A DNA stretch of 64,000 nt from Sipunculus nudus (Eukaryota; Annelida; Sipuncula; Golfingiida; Sipunculidae), in assembly GCA_026874595.1 (NCBI GenBank), contig CM049307.1, forward strand, positions 27,130,362-27,194,361. The letters run 5' to 3'. Position 1 is the stretch's first letter; each line of letters begins with the position of its first letter. The notes under the pieces are model-generated. The model did not search any database and was not told where the DNA came from. It was given only the letters and a program-made list of their open reading frames with translations. Positions 34,101 through 45,616 of this stretch are shown one piece after another. A program made the translations under genes and the position numbers.

Positions 34101-37100
34101 AAAAAAAATGAATAATAGTCGTATCTGACTGCTCTAAAACGCTCACTTGTGCCACTCTAATTTTTATACCATGTGACTACCAGTGAAAAGTACTTTCCGT
34201 TGATACCAAACTTGATGAGTTGTTAAGCGTATTTAAATATATATAACACTTTAAAATCCACGGGAAATAAAAAAAAATGAATAATAGTCGTATCAGGCTG
34301 CTCTAAAACGCTCACTTGTGCCACTCTAATTTTTATACCATGGGACTACCATTGAAAAGGACTTTCCGTTGATACCAAACTTGATGGGTTGTTTAGCGTA
34401 TTTTAAAATATATAACACTTTTAAATCCAAGAGAAATTTAAAAAAAATGAATCATAGTCGTATCTGACTGCTCTAAAACGCTCACTTGTGCCACTCTAAT
34501 TTTTATACCATGTGACTACCAGTGAAAAGTACTTTCCCTTGATACCAAACTTGATGAGTTGTTAAGCGTATTTTAATATATATCACACTTTAAAATCAAC
34601 GCGAAATTGAAAAAAAAATTGAATATCAGTCGTATCCCCCTGCTCTAAAACGCTCACTTGTGCCACTCTAATTTTTATATCATGTGACTACCAGTGAAAA
34701 GTACTTTCCGTTGGTACCAAACTTGATGAGTTGTTAAGCGTATTTAAATATATATAACACTTTAAAGTCCACGGGAAATAAAAAAAATGAATAATAGTCG
34801 TATCAGGCTGCTCTAAAACGCTCATTTGTGCCACTCTAATTTTTATACCATGGGACTACCAGTGAAAAGTACTTTCCGTTGATACCAAACTTGATGGGTT
34901 GTTTAGCGTAATTTAAAATATATAACACTTTTAAATCCAAGAGAAATTAAAAAAAAATGAATAATAGTCGTATCTGACTGCTCTAAAACGCTCACTTGTG
35001 CCACTCTAATTTTTATACCATGTGACTACCAGTGAAAAGTACTTTCCATTGATACCAAACTTGATGAGTTGTTAAGCGTATTTAAATATATTTAACACTT
35101 TAAAATCCACGGGAAATAAAAAAAAATGAATAATAGTCGTATCAGGCTGCTCTAAAACGCTCACTTGTGCCACTCTAATTTATATACCATGGGACTACCA
35201 GTGCAAAGTTCTTTCCGTTTATACCAAACGTGATGGGTTGTTTAGCGTATTTAAAGATGTATAATACTTTAAAATTCACGCTAAATTAAAAAATTGAATA
35301 AAAGTCGTACTTGACTGCTCTAAAACGCTCACTTGTGCCACTCTAAAATTCATACCATGTGACTACCTGTTAAAAGTACTTTCCGTTGATACCAAACTTG
35401 ATGGGTTGTTTAGCGTATTTAAAGATGTATAATACTTTAAAATTCACGCTAAATTAAAAAAATTGAATAAAAGTCGTACTTGACTGCTCTAAAACGGTCA
35501 CTTGTGCCACTTTAAAATTCATACCATGTGACTACCGGTAAAAAGTTCTTTCCATTTATACCAAACTTGATGGGTTGTTTAGCGTATTTATATATTAATA
35601 ACACTTTAAAATTCACGCTAAATTAAAAAAAAATGAATAATAGTCGTATCTGACTGCTCTAAAACGCTCACTTGTGCCACTCTAAAATTCATACCATGTG
35701 AATACCACTAAAAAACCCTTTCCGTTGATACCAAACATGATGGGTTGTTTAGCGTAATTAAAATTTTATAACACTTTAAAATTCACGCTAAATTAAAATA
35801 AAATTGAATAATAGTCGTACCTGACTGCTCTAAAACGGTCTCTTGTGCCACTCTAAAATTCATACCATGTGAATACCACTAAAAAGTCCTTTCCGTTGAT
35901 ACCAAACATGATGGGTTGTTTAGCGTAATTAAAGATTAATAACATTTTAAAATTCACGCTAAATTTTAAAAAAAATGAATAATAGTCGTATCTGACTGCT
36001 CTAAAACGCTCACTTGTGCCACTCTAAAATTCATACCATAAGACTACCAGTGAAAAGTTCTTTCCGTTGATACCAAACTTGATGGGTTGTTTAGCGTAAT
36101 TAAAATTTTATATCACTTTAAAATTCACGCTAAATTAAAATAAAATTGAATAAGAGTCGTATTTGACAGCTCTAAAACACTCACTTGTGCCACTCTAAAA
36201 TTCATACCATGTGAATACCAGTAAAAAGTCCTTTCCGTTGATACCAAACTTGATGGGTTGTTTAGTGTATTTAAAGATGTATAATACTATAAAATTCACG
36301 CTAAATTAAAAAAAAAATTAATAACAGTCGTACTTGACTGCTCTAAAACGCTCACTTGTGCCACTCTAAAATTCATACCATGTGAATACCAGTAAAAAGT
36401 TCTTTCCGTTTATACCAAACGTGATGGGTTGTTTAGTGTATTTAAAGATTAATAACACTTTAAAATTCACGCTAAATTAAAAAAAAATGAATAATAGTCG
36501 TATCTGACTGCTCTAAAACGCATACTTGTGCCACTCTAAAATTCATACCATGTGACTACCAGTGAAAAATACTTTCCGTTGGTACCAAACTTGATGAGTT
36601 GTTAAGCGTATTTAAATATATATAACACTTTAAAAACCACGGGAAATAAAAAAAAATGAATAATAGTCGTATCAAGCTGCTCTAAAACGGTCACTTGTGC
36701 CACTCTGATTTTTATACCATGTGACCACCAGTGAAAAGTACTTTCCGTTGATACCAAACTCGATGGGTTGTTTAGCGTATTTAAAGATATATAACACTTT
36801 TAAATCCACGGGAAATTAAAAAAAATGAATAATAGTCGTATCAGGCTGCTCTAAAACGCTCACTTGTGCCACACTGATTTTTATACCATGGGACTACCAG
36901 TGAAAAGTACTTTCCGTTGATACCAAACTTGATGAGTTGTTAAGCGTATTTTAAAATATATAACACTTTAAAATCAACGCGAAATTGAAAAAAATGAATA
37001 ATAGTCGTATCTGACTGCTCTAAAACGCTCACTTGTGCCACTCTAATTTTTATATCATGTGACTAGCAGTGAAAAGTACTTTCCGTTGGTACCAAACTTG

Positions 37101-40100
37101 ATGAGTTGTTAAGCGTATTTAAATATATATAACACTTTAAAATCCACGGGAAATAAAAAAAAATGAATAATAGTCGTATCAGGCTGCTCTAAAACGCTCA
37201 CTTGTGCCACTCTAATTTTTATACCATGGGACTACCAGTGAAAAGTACTTTCCGTTGATACCAAACTTGATGGGTTGTTTAGCGTATTTTAAAATATATA
37301 ACACTTTTAAATCCAAGAGAAATTTTAAAAAAATGAATAATAGTCGTATCAGGCTGCTCTAAAACGCTCACTTGTGCCACTCTGATTTTTATACCATGGG
37401 ACTACCAGTGAAAAGTACTTTCCGTTGATACCAAACTTGATGGGTTGTTAAGCGTATTTAAATATATATAACACTTTAAAAATCAACGCGAAATTGAAAA
37501 AAAAATTGAATATTAGTCGTATCCGCCTGCTCTATAACGCTCACTTGTGCCACTCTAATTTATATACCATGGGTCTACCAGTGCAAAGTTCTTTCCGTTG
37601 ATACAAAACTTGATGAGTTGTTAAGCGTATTTAAATATATATAACACTTTAAAATCAACGAGAAATTGAAAAAAAAAATGAATATTAGTCCTATCCGCCT
37701 TCTCTAAAACGCTCACTTGTGCCACTCTAAAATTCATACCATGTGAATACCAGTAAAAAGTACTTTCCGTTGATACCAAACTTGAAGGGTTGTTTAGCGT
37801 AATTAAAATTTTATAACACTTTAAAATTCACGCTAAATTTAAAAAAAAATGAATAATAGTCGTATCTGACTGCTCTAAAACGCTCACTTGTGCCACTCTA
37901 AAATTCATACCATAAGACTACCAGTGAAAAGTTCTTTCCGTTGATACCACACTTGATGGGTTGTTTAGCGTAATTAAAATTTTATATCACTTTAAAATTC
38001 ACGCTAAATTAAAATAAAATTGAATAATAGTCGTATTTGACTGCTCTAAAACACTCACTTGTGCCACTCTAAAATTCATACCATGTGAATACCAGTAAAA
38101 AGTCCTTTCCGTTGATACCAAACTTGATGGGTTGTTTAGCGTATTTAAAGATTAATAACACTTTAAAATTCACGCTAAATTTAAAAAAAAATGAATAATA
38201 GTCGTATCTGACTGCTCTAAAACGCTCACTTGTGCCACTCTAAAATTCATACCATAAGACTACCAGTGAAAAGTTCTTTCCGTTGATACCACACTTGATG
38301 GGTTGTTTAGCGTAATTAAAATTTTATATCACTTTAAAATTCACGCTAAATTAAAATAAAATTGAATAATAGTCGTATTTGACTGCTCTAAAACACTCAC
38401 TTGTGCCACTCTAAAATTCATACCATGTGAATACCAGTAAAAAGTCCTTTCCGTTGATACCAAACTTGATGGGTTGTTTAGTGTATTTAAAGATGAATAA
38501 TACTTTAAAATTCACGCTAAATTAAAAAAAAATTAATAACAGTCGTACTTGACTGCTCTAAAACGCTCACTTGTGCCACTCTAAAATTCATACCATGTGA
38601 AAACCAGTAAAAAGTTCTTTCCGTTTATACCAAACGTGATGGGTTGTTTAGCGTATTTAAAGATTAATAACACTTTAAAATTCACGCTAAATTAAAAAAA
38701 ATGAATAATAGTCGTATCTGACTGCTCTAAAACACTCACTTGTGCCACTCTAAAATTCATACCATGTGAATACCAGTAAAAAGTCCTTTCCGTTGATACC
38801 AAACTTGATGGCTTGTTTAGCGTATTTAAAGATGTATAATACTTTAAAATTCACGCTAAATTAAAAAATTGAATAAAAGTCGTACTTGACTGCTCTAAAA
38901 CGCTCACTTGTGCCACTCTAAAATTCATACCATGTGACTACCTGTTAAAAGTACTTTCCGTTGATACCAAACTTGATGGGTTGTTTAGCGTATTTAAAGA
39001 TGTATAATACTTTAAAATTCACGCTAAATTAAAAAAAATTGAATAAAAGTCGTACTTGACTGCTCTAAAACGGTCACTTGTGCCACTTTAAAATTCATAC
39101 CATGTGACTACCAGTAAAAAGTTCTTTCCATTTATACCAAACGTGATGGGTTGTTTAGCGTATTTAAAGAAGTATAATACTTTAAAATTCACGCTAAATT
39201 AAAAAAAAAATGAATAATAGTCGTATCTGACTGCTCTAAAACGCTCACTTGTGCCACTCTAAAATTCATACCATGTGAATACCACTAAAAAGTCCTTTCC
39301 GTTGATACCAAACATGATGGGTTGTTTAGCGTAATTAAAATTTTATAACACTTTAAAATTCACGCTAAATTAAAATAAAATTGAATAATAGTCGTACCTG
39401 ACTGCTCTAAAACGGTCTCTTGTGCCACTCTAAAATTCATACCATGTGACTACCAGTAAAAAGTTCTTTCCGTTGATACCAAATGTGATGGGTTGTTTAG
39501 CGTATTTAAAGATAAATAACACTTTAAAATTCACGCTAAATTTAAAAAATTTGAATAAAAGTCGTACTTGACTGCTCTAAAACGCTCACTTGTGCCACTC
39601 TAAAATTCATACCATAAGACTACCAGTGAAAAGTTCTTTCCGTTGATACCAAACTTGATGGGTTGTTTAGCGTAATTAAAATTTTATATCACTTTAAAAT
39701 TCACGCTAAATTAAAATAAAATTGAATAATAGTCGTATTGGACTGCTCTAAAACACTCACTTGTGCCACTCTAAAATTCATACCATGTGAATACCAGTAA
39801 AAAGTCCTTTCCGTTGATACCAAACTTGATGGGTTGTTTAGCGTATTTAAAGATGTATAACACTTTAAAATTCACGCTAAATTAAAAAAAAAATTAATAA
39901 GAGTCGTACTTGACTGCTCTAAAACGCTCACTTGTGCCACTCTAAAATTCATACCATGTGAATACCAGTAAAAAGTTATTTTCGTTTAAACCAAACGTGA
40001 TGGGTTGTTTAGCGTATTTAAAGATTAATAACACTTTAAAATTCACGCTAAATTAAAAAAAAAATGAATAATAGTCGTATCTGACTGCTCTAAAACGCAT

Positions 40101-40712
40101 ACTTGTGCCACTCTAAAATTCATACCATGTGAATACCAGTAAAAAGTCCTTTCCGTTGATACCAAACTTGATGGCTTGTTTAGCGTATTTAAAGATGTAT
40201 AATACTTTAAAATTCACGCTAAATTAAAAAATTTGAATAAAAGTCGTACTTGACTGCTCTAAAACGCTCACTTGTGCCACTCTAAAATTTATACCATGTG
40301 ACTACCTGTTAAAAGTACTTTCCGTTGATACCAAACTTGATGGGTTGTTTAGCGTAATTAAAATTTTATATCACTTTAAAATTCACGCTAAATTAAAATA
40401 AAATTAAATAAAAGTCGTATTTGATTGCTCTAAAACGCTCACTTGTGCCACTCTAAATTTCATACCATGTGACTACCAGTAAAAAATACTTTCCGTTCAT
40501 ACCATACTTTATGGGTTGTTTAGCGTAATTAAAATTTTATAACACTTTAAAATTCATGCTAAATTAAAATAAAATTGAATAAAAGTCGTATTTGACTTCT
40601 CTAAAACGCTCACTTGTGCCACTCTAAAATTCATACCATGCGACTACCTGTGAAAAGTACTTTCCGTTGATACCAAACTTGATGGGTTGTATAGCGTATT
40701 TAAAATTTTATA
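28194..40712 (-). repeat. Satellite right arm, reverse monomers, with higher-order repeats
   Basis: About 73 monomers in the opposite orientation. Larger repeats lie on top: about 28470-30560 and 30567-32660 are nearly identical at an offset of 2097-2098 bp (about 12 monomers), and about 32940-34130 and 34128-35320 match at an offset of about 1188 bp (7 monomers). A dimer of 343 bp repeats near 37911 and 38254. From about 35200 to the end the 'TTCACGCTAAATT' subtype dominates, except for an island at 36560-37700 of the inner subtypes. Confidence 0.95.
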
Positions 40713-40996
40713 ACATTTTTATATCAAGCAGATTTAAAAAAAAAGAATAATAGTCGCATTATTAGTATTATTAATAGTGAAATTTGTCTATTAGAAAGCG
40801 TGTATTGGCACCGTTTGATATACATGATCTTGACGAAGCCTTGAGGGCAGCGATGATCAGCGAAATACTCTGCAAAGCGGTGAACAGAAGGCTGGTCAGG
40901 GAAATATGTTTCCGGCTAAAAGCGGAGGAAGAGCAGGCATTCACGGAGCATTTTCACGAAAAATGGACGTCGGACGTCCGTCGAACTTCACAGTCG
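40713..40996 (+). repeat. Right terminal inverted repeat of copy 2
   Basis: Nearly identical to 4645-4928 and inverted to 20076-20360. It ends in CACAGTCG at 40996. An open frame runs from 40784 (TTG) to 41014, with its first ATG at 40853. Its peptide (…[17 protein letters not shown]…) matches no family I recognise. Confidence 0.88.
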
Positions 40997-41007
40997 TGTT
41001 CCCGGCA
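40997..41007 (+). repeat. Target-site duplication, right copy
   Basis: TGTTCCCGGCA, one mismatch to the left copy at 20065-20075. It is followed at once by AAGGCTAAGAAGCC, the normal continuation of the H1 N-terminal tail. Confidence 0.8.
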
Positions 41008-41540
41008 AGGCTAAGAAGCCAGCCAAAACGAGGGCTACGCCAAGCCATCCACCTGTAGCCAGCATGGTAGTGGCTGCCGTCAAGTCTCTGAAGAAGCGGA
41101 AAGGCTCCTCCCTGGCTGCCATCAAGAAATACATCACCGCCAACTTCAAGGCTAACGCCGCCAAGCTGGCTCCATTCATCCGCCGCTTCTTGAAGAAAGC
41201 TGTTGCTGACGGTAAGCTGGTGCAGGTGAAAGGCACTGGTGCTGCAGGCTCCTTCCGCTTGAGTCAGACTGCCAAGGCCGAGAAGCCCAAGGAGGCCAAG
41301 AAGCCAGGTCGCCCTAAGACTGTCGAGAGACCCGCTGTCATGAAAGCCAAGAAACCGACCGCCGCCAAGAAGTCGCCCAAGAAACCCGCGGCCAGGAAAC
41401 CAGCCGAGAAGAAGAAGCCAAATTCCGACCCCAAGAAGGCAGCCAAATCCAGGAAATCGACAGCCAAGAAACCCGCGGCTAAGAAACCACCAGCCAAGAA
41501 AGCCAAGAAACCGGCAGCAAAGAAACTTGTCAAGAAGTAA
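40997..41540 (+). pseudogene. 3' part of H1-G, downstream of the element
   Basis: H1 sequence from codon about 5 to the stop at 41538-41540, holding the rest of the N-terminal tail, the whole globular domain (with A→T-type changes such as KANAAK for KADAAK) and the lysine-rich tail. It has lost its promoter and start codon to the insertion. The first in-frame ATG is Met 28 of the globular domain (41064), giving at most 158 codons. Apart from the insertion the coding frame has no stop, so the insertion is the main damage and is probably not ancient. Together with 20051-20075 it rebuilds one full H1 locus. Confidence 0.92.
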
Positions 41541-41570
41541 AGCGGTCTTAGTGCCCCTGCTATTCCCAAA

Positions 41571-41586
41571 AGCTCTTTTCAGAGCC
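41571..41586 (+). terminator. Histone 3' stem-loop of H1-G, weakened
   Basis: AGCTCTTTTCAGAGCC: the first G of the usual stem is A, so the base pair at the foot of the stem is lost. This is the only copy in the array with an altered stem-loop and fits loss of constraint after insertion. Confidence 0.85.
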
Positions 41587-42650
41587 AACCACTTCATTCT
41601 GATCTAAGCTCTTCTTCACTCTTCTTGTGCATTATTTTCATTTCTTGCAGCGCTTTCGTCACAAAATTAATGAAAATAAAAACCCAGGGATTATAAAAAG
41701 GTCTCAGGCCAAAAAAAGGTATTATTCTCAGGCACCGCCCGCGTCCAATTTAACCCCATCCCCCTCATAAAAATATTTATTTTGATTTTCATATTTCATG
41801 AAGATAAAATAATACAATGTTGGTAAGACTTCTTTTGTTATGTCGTACTTTTTATCTGTGGAGCAAACAAATCTGATTTTATCAGGCCTTTTGCTGGCCA
41901 TATGACATTTTTATCGAAACATACAAAAAAAAAGGAAAAAATTGCTACCCGCACCTGATTTCTGAAAAAGTGCCTGATAACCAACCCTTTTCTTTGATCT
42001 TTCTACATTTTATTCATATGTAAACGCATCCTATCACATCACCCTTCAGCCAGTCAGTCACACTCAGGACACTTGTCTCTGCTCTCGGCCCAGTCCTCCA
42101 GTCATATTACATTGAACGCGGTGAGCTCACTTCAACTTTCACTGCTTCCCACTAGATGTCGCCACGGGGGAAACGTCATGAGTGCGACATAACATGGGAC
42201 TCGTGTATCTGCCCTACAAGATTTTTTTTATAAAGGAAATGAGGATTTTTCATATCTAAACTCTTCTTTACTCTTCTGGTGCATTATTTTCATTTTCTCT
42301 CACGTTTTCGTCTCAAAGTCACCGAAAATAAAAAGGAAAATAAAAACACCTCGTGTTAAACTAGATGTTATTTATATCTGAACTAGTGATAAATCTTTTT
42401 TCATTCAATTTCGACCGGAGTAACCTTATTTACAATTCAAATATTTACTCAATCCTAAATTAAATGATTTGCGTCTTTGATTTAGACGGCTTATCACAAC
42501 CCTTGATGCACAATGTAAATCGCCCGACCTAAAAACACAACAAAACAAAAAATTGCACACAGACGCACAGTCGTGCATACACGTGACAAAAAAAATTCAT
42601 TTAAATTGTTTGCCATTAACAGAATTAAAGGAAGTTTGACAATGTTCGTA
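41587..42650. other. 3' flank of H1-G and older, diverged H1 spacer
   Basis: Up to about 42190 this matches the H1-A 3' flank closely. 42190-42650 is a strongly diverged copy of the long-class spacer: recognisable landmarks include CTTCTGGTGCATTATTTTCA, TTTCGACCGGAGTAA, CCTTGATGCACAATGTAAA and CACACAGACGCACA, each with a counterpart in 8160-8450. A second, degenerate copy of the sequence after the H1 stem-loop sits at about 42257-42330. No H1 coding sequence accompanies it. It marks the end of the array. Confidence 0.7.
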
Positions 42651-44780
42651 GTGTTGATATAAATAAATTGTTTCTATTTATTTTTTATTATCTTCATTTA
42701 AAAAAATATTATGTAGTTTTTGGTGGAAGGGGTATAACATTTACAAAAACACGAAGATACAACCTTTCGGAAAAGAAAGAAGTTTCATTGACTGTATTTG
42801 TGACTTCACAATATACTTTCTGGTCCAAAAATATGGCGAGATCCATTATCCTCACAGGTGAGACAGTGCTGAACATTTATAGGAATGCTATTTGCCAAGC
42901 AGACGTGCACAACTGAAACGTGACCGGATGATATGATGCCTGTCAAACAAGAATCATAGCGTCAGGTATATATAAGTTTCAGCTCTGCTGTATACACGAT
43001 GAGAAGCAGCATGGTTGCTAGGTAACAGCACGCGCACTGTGCAAACAAAACCTAATTACAAAGGTTGCATTCCTTTAGATTAAGACCCCGCCATGTGTTT
43101 AATGTTCCCGTATGTATGTGATCTTCGATGACCCAAATAGTTTCTGCGCAAAGTGGCTATTATAACGTGTTCACTTTTAAAGCCACCTATTTACCGACCT
43201 TTTCTATAGTATTTATGTGATTTCTTGCTTACTCTGCTATATATCAATGAACTTTGGGTAATTTCTGTTACGAAACATTCTGATAACGCCTCTGTGACGT
43301 ATATATGAGCTTGTTTATCTACAAGCTGTTAGTAAACATAGCAATGTTGACAAATGGAAAAACGATGTGACCTAAGGTAGTTGTTTGCATATGTGCGGAA
43401 ATTGAATGGTCAAAACGCCCTTTGAAAAATGCTAGTGTGTCTGACTTGCCACCAGATGTCCTTCATGAATGAGTTTGGATTATTTTGGCGGGCTCTCCAC
43501 CATTTATAAACAAAACGAACATCCTGTGTGCTGTAGGATCGGCGTGTTATGGCCTATTATTTATAAAAGGTTTAAGATATTATCTTTAGTAAATAGACGT
43601 CGGATATCGAAATAGGCCCCTTTAAAGGACAAGCACTCAGTCTGCACCATGCAGGAAGAAACGCCCTGATCTATCTCACGATGCATGACTGGGTCAATTA
43701 GTCAACCTCATGACAGATCAATCTCAGCATATGCACTTTTAGTGATTTAATCGATGTTATAATTTTGTTAATATATATTAAAATTAAGATCGTTCCAATT
43801 AATAAATTCATCACTGATTCTTATCAGCTTTGGAAACACGTGTACCAGAAGAGGTTAACGTTTGAATTCATTGGCATAAGTGGCCCGATCTGCTAATCCG
43901 TATGCATATTCAAAGTTATAATATGAATGTTTTGACATTTTAATATCTAAATTTTTATTTCATTATCATAAGAATAGAGACATAGCCAAAAATGTGAAGA
44001 GACATCTTATTCCATACGCTTCAGTATTTTAAACTTCCGAGTCCGTCTCTACTCACAGTTAACCTACGGACGTTTTCTCAGTGTCGAGACTGCAATTGAC
44101 TATACCGACGGTATATACAGTTATACACTTAATTATTACGGACGGTTGAGACAGCACAGTGCTTTCCGTAACAGAGAGTTATTTAAATAGGAATTCGCCA
44201 ACGAGTGATACTGATCTATACAAATAGCATGCGCCGCGATATTACGTACGGCATTCTCGAAAGCATAGATTTTGACATGGTGTGCAACAGGGAGTTTATA
44301 TACATTAAAAAAATGTACCACCCTTCTGTAAATAACTGAATTTTATACCTAGTATACAGACAATATCACAGTGGACAGTGGACACCACAGTACATGTCCT
44401 TTACAGATATACAGCGGTTACTAACTGGGCGAACAGGAGATATAGTTCCATACGGACAGAGTGTACTTGAGACACACATAATATCTCATACAGAAGTCGT
44501 ATAGCCGTGACTAGACTAAACATATTGACATTGATGGCTGAAGTGGACAGGTATCGCGAGCACGGATTGACGATGTGTACACGCTGTAAGCCGGTATATA
44601 TAGCCGTCGGGAGTCCTAGGATAATGTGGTATATGTGGACCTATAGTATACCCGGCAGATAGTCACTGCGTCCTCTGCTTATAATACTAGTATATATATG
44701 AACAGACAGATTGCGAATCAGTCTTAAGAAGGGCGGGATGAAATACTACACACATTTTAATAGGTTCTGAACAAATCCAT

Positions 44781-44846
<66 letters not shown>

Positions 44847-45570
44847 GTGTGTGTGTATGCAAATTCAGTAAAGACTCTATAATAATAATAAAAATAATAA
44901 TATAATAATAATATTTTTTTATACTGAACAGCCAATCATAAATTTGTTAGTAAAATTAAAAACAAATGCTTTGAGCAAGAAATAAATATATGATAATTTC
45001 GTCCTGTTGGTCAGATCGGTGTTTTTTTCTTGTGTTCGCTTCCCGGTGCGATACCAACTCTAGGATTTCTAGCTATAAGGTTTTCCTCTACTGTCCGTAA
45101 AACATTATACATATGCACAGAGGAAAGGATTGCAGCTGATACATATTAAAACAATTTAAAAAATATTCTGTTCTATATAATATTTTCTAAATGATTTGTT
45201 TTCCCCCCAATGCAATGTAAATAAAGCATTTTAAGAAGAACTCGCCTTTAAAATGCAATAATAAAGAAAAAAAATCCTCTTTATGTATTCAGAGTATGAT
45301 TTGTTCCGGCAACCCTAATGGTTCTGAACAAACTTCCGACTTTGTCAAATAGAATGTCTCGGTATGCATTCTTTGGTTTCCCGTAACTGAGTCATTCCAA
45401 CAAAAGCTTTGACGCCCTTCCTATATATTATTGTTGGTAGAATGGACATGCGTTGGGGGCCGGCACAGCTGACTAAACGAGTGCCGTGTGCAAAACTGGC
45501 CCGATCGGAAGTACGCGTTCCGAGGTGAACGATTTCGTGCTGGCTTTAGTGTAGTAACGTTAGGCTTGGT
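42651..45570. other. Intergenic region, no gene recognised
   Basis: Unique AT-rich DNA between the H1 array and the PDZ gene. Frames such as 42668-42916 lack an ATG start and look like chance. It holds a TG/TA microsatellite (44781-44857), and an E2F-like TTTTGGCGGG near 43473 followed by TTTATAAAC near 43504, not enough to call a promoter. An E-box CAGCTG is at 45466-45471, about 100 bp before the TATA box of the PDZ gene. Confidence 0.6.
44781..44857. repeat. TG/TA microsatellite
   Basis: (TG)n then (TA)n then (TG)n, about 77 bp, followed by AATAATAAT-rich sequence to about 44910. Confidence 0.95.
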
Positions 45571-45574
45571 AACT

Positions 45575-45581
45575 TATAAAA
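45575..45581 (+). promoter_or_regulatory. TATA box of the PDZ gene
   Basis: TATAAAA, 36-42 bases before the ATG at 45617. Transcription would start near 45605, giving a very short 5' UTR. The 150 bp upstream are GC-richer than the surroundings. Confidence 0.6.
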
Positions 45582-45616
45582 GCTAGTTGCTGTGCGCGGT
45601 GACAACTTTCGCCAAG

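Larger units (their letters stand above)
20076..40996. mobile_element. Complete giant satellite foldback element inserted in H1-G (copy 2)
   Basis: This element of about 20.9 kb has terminal inverted repeats of about 285 bp (20076-20360 and 40713-40996), both starting CGACTGTGAAGTTCGACGG when read inward. Between them are two arms of about 170-bp tandem monomers in opposite orientation that meet at about 28190. Near both ends the monomers are of the same subtype, so the arms are mirror images in composition although unequal in length (about 7.8 and 12.5 kb). It is flanked by a 9-11 bp target duplication inside an H1 reading frame. No transposase or unique centre is present, so it must depend on enzymes from elsewhere. 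The architecture matches foldback elements; the terminal-repeat and duplication lengths would also fit Mutator-like elements. The superfamily is an inference. Confidence 0.85.

Noticed and set aside
20361-40712. GTTTTAGAGC recurring at regular spacing, like a bacterial CRISPR repeat
   Set aside because: The string is part of a ~170-bp eukaryotic satellite monomer. There are no unique spacers, no cas genes, and the whole monomer repeats.
1-40712. Calling the arrays a centromere
   Set aside because: The arrays are bounded by terminal repeats of an element within a gene array, and no CENP-B-box-like sequence was recognised in the monomer.
42668-42916. An 82-codon frame downstream of the H1 array
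   Set aside because: No ATG start, low-complexity beginning and no recognised family.
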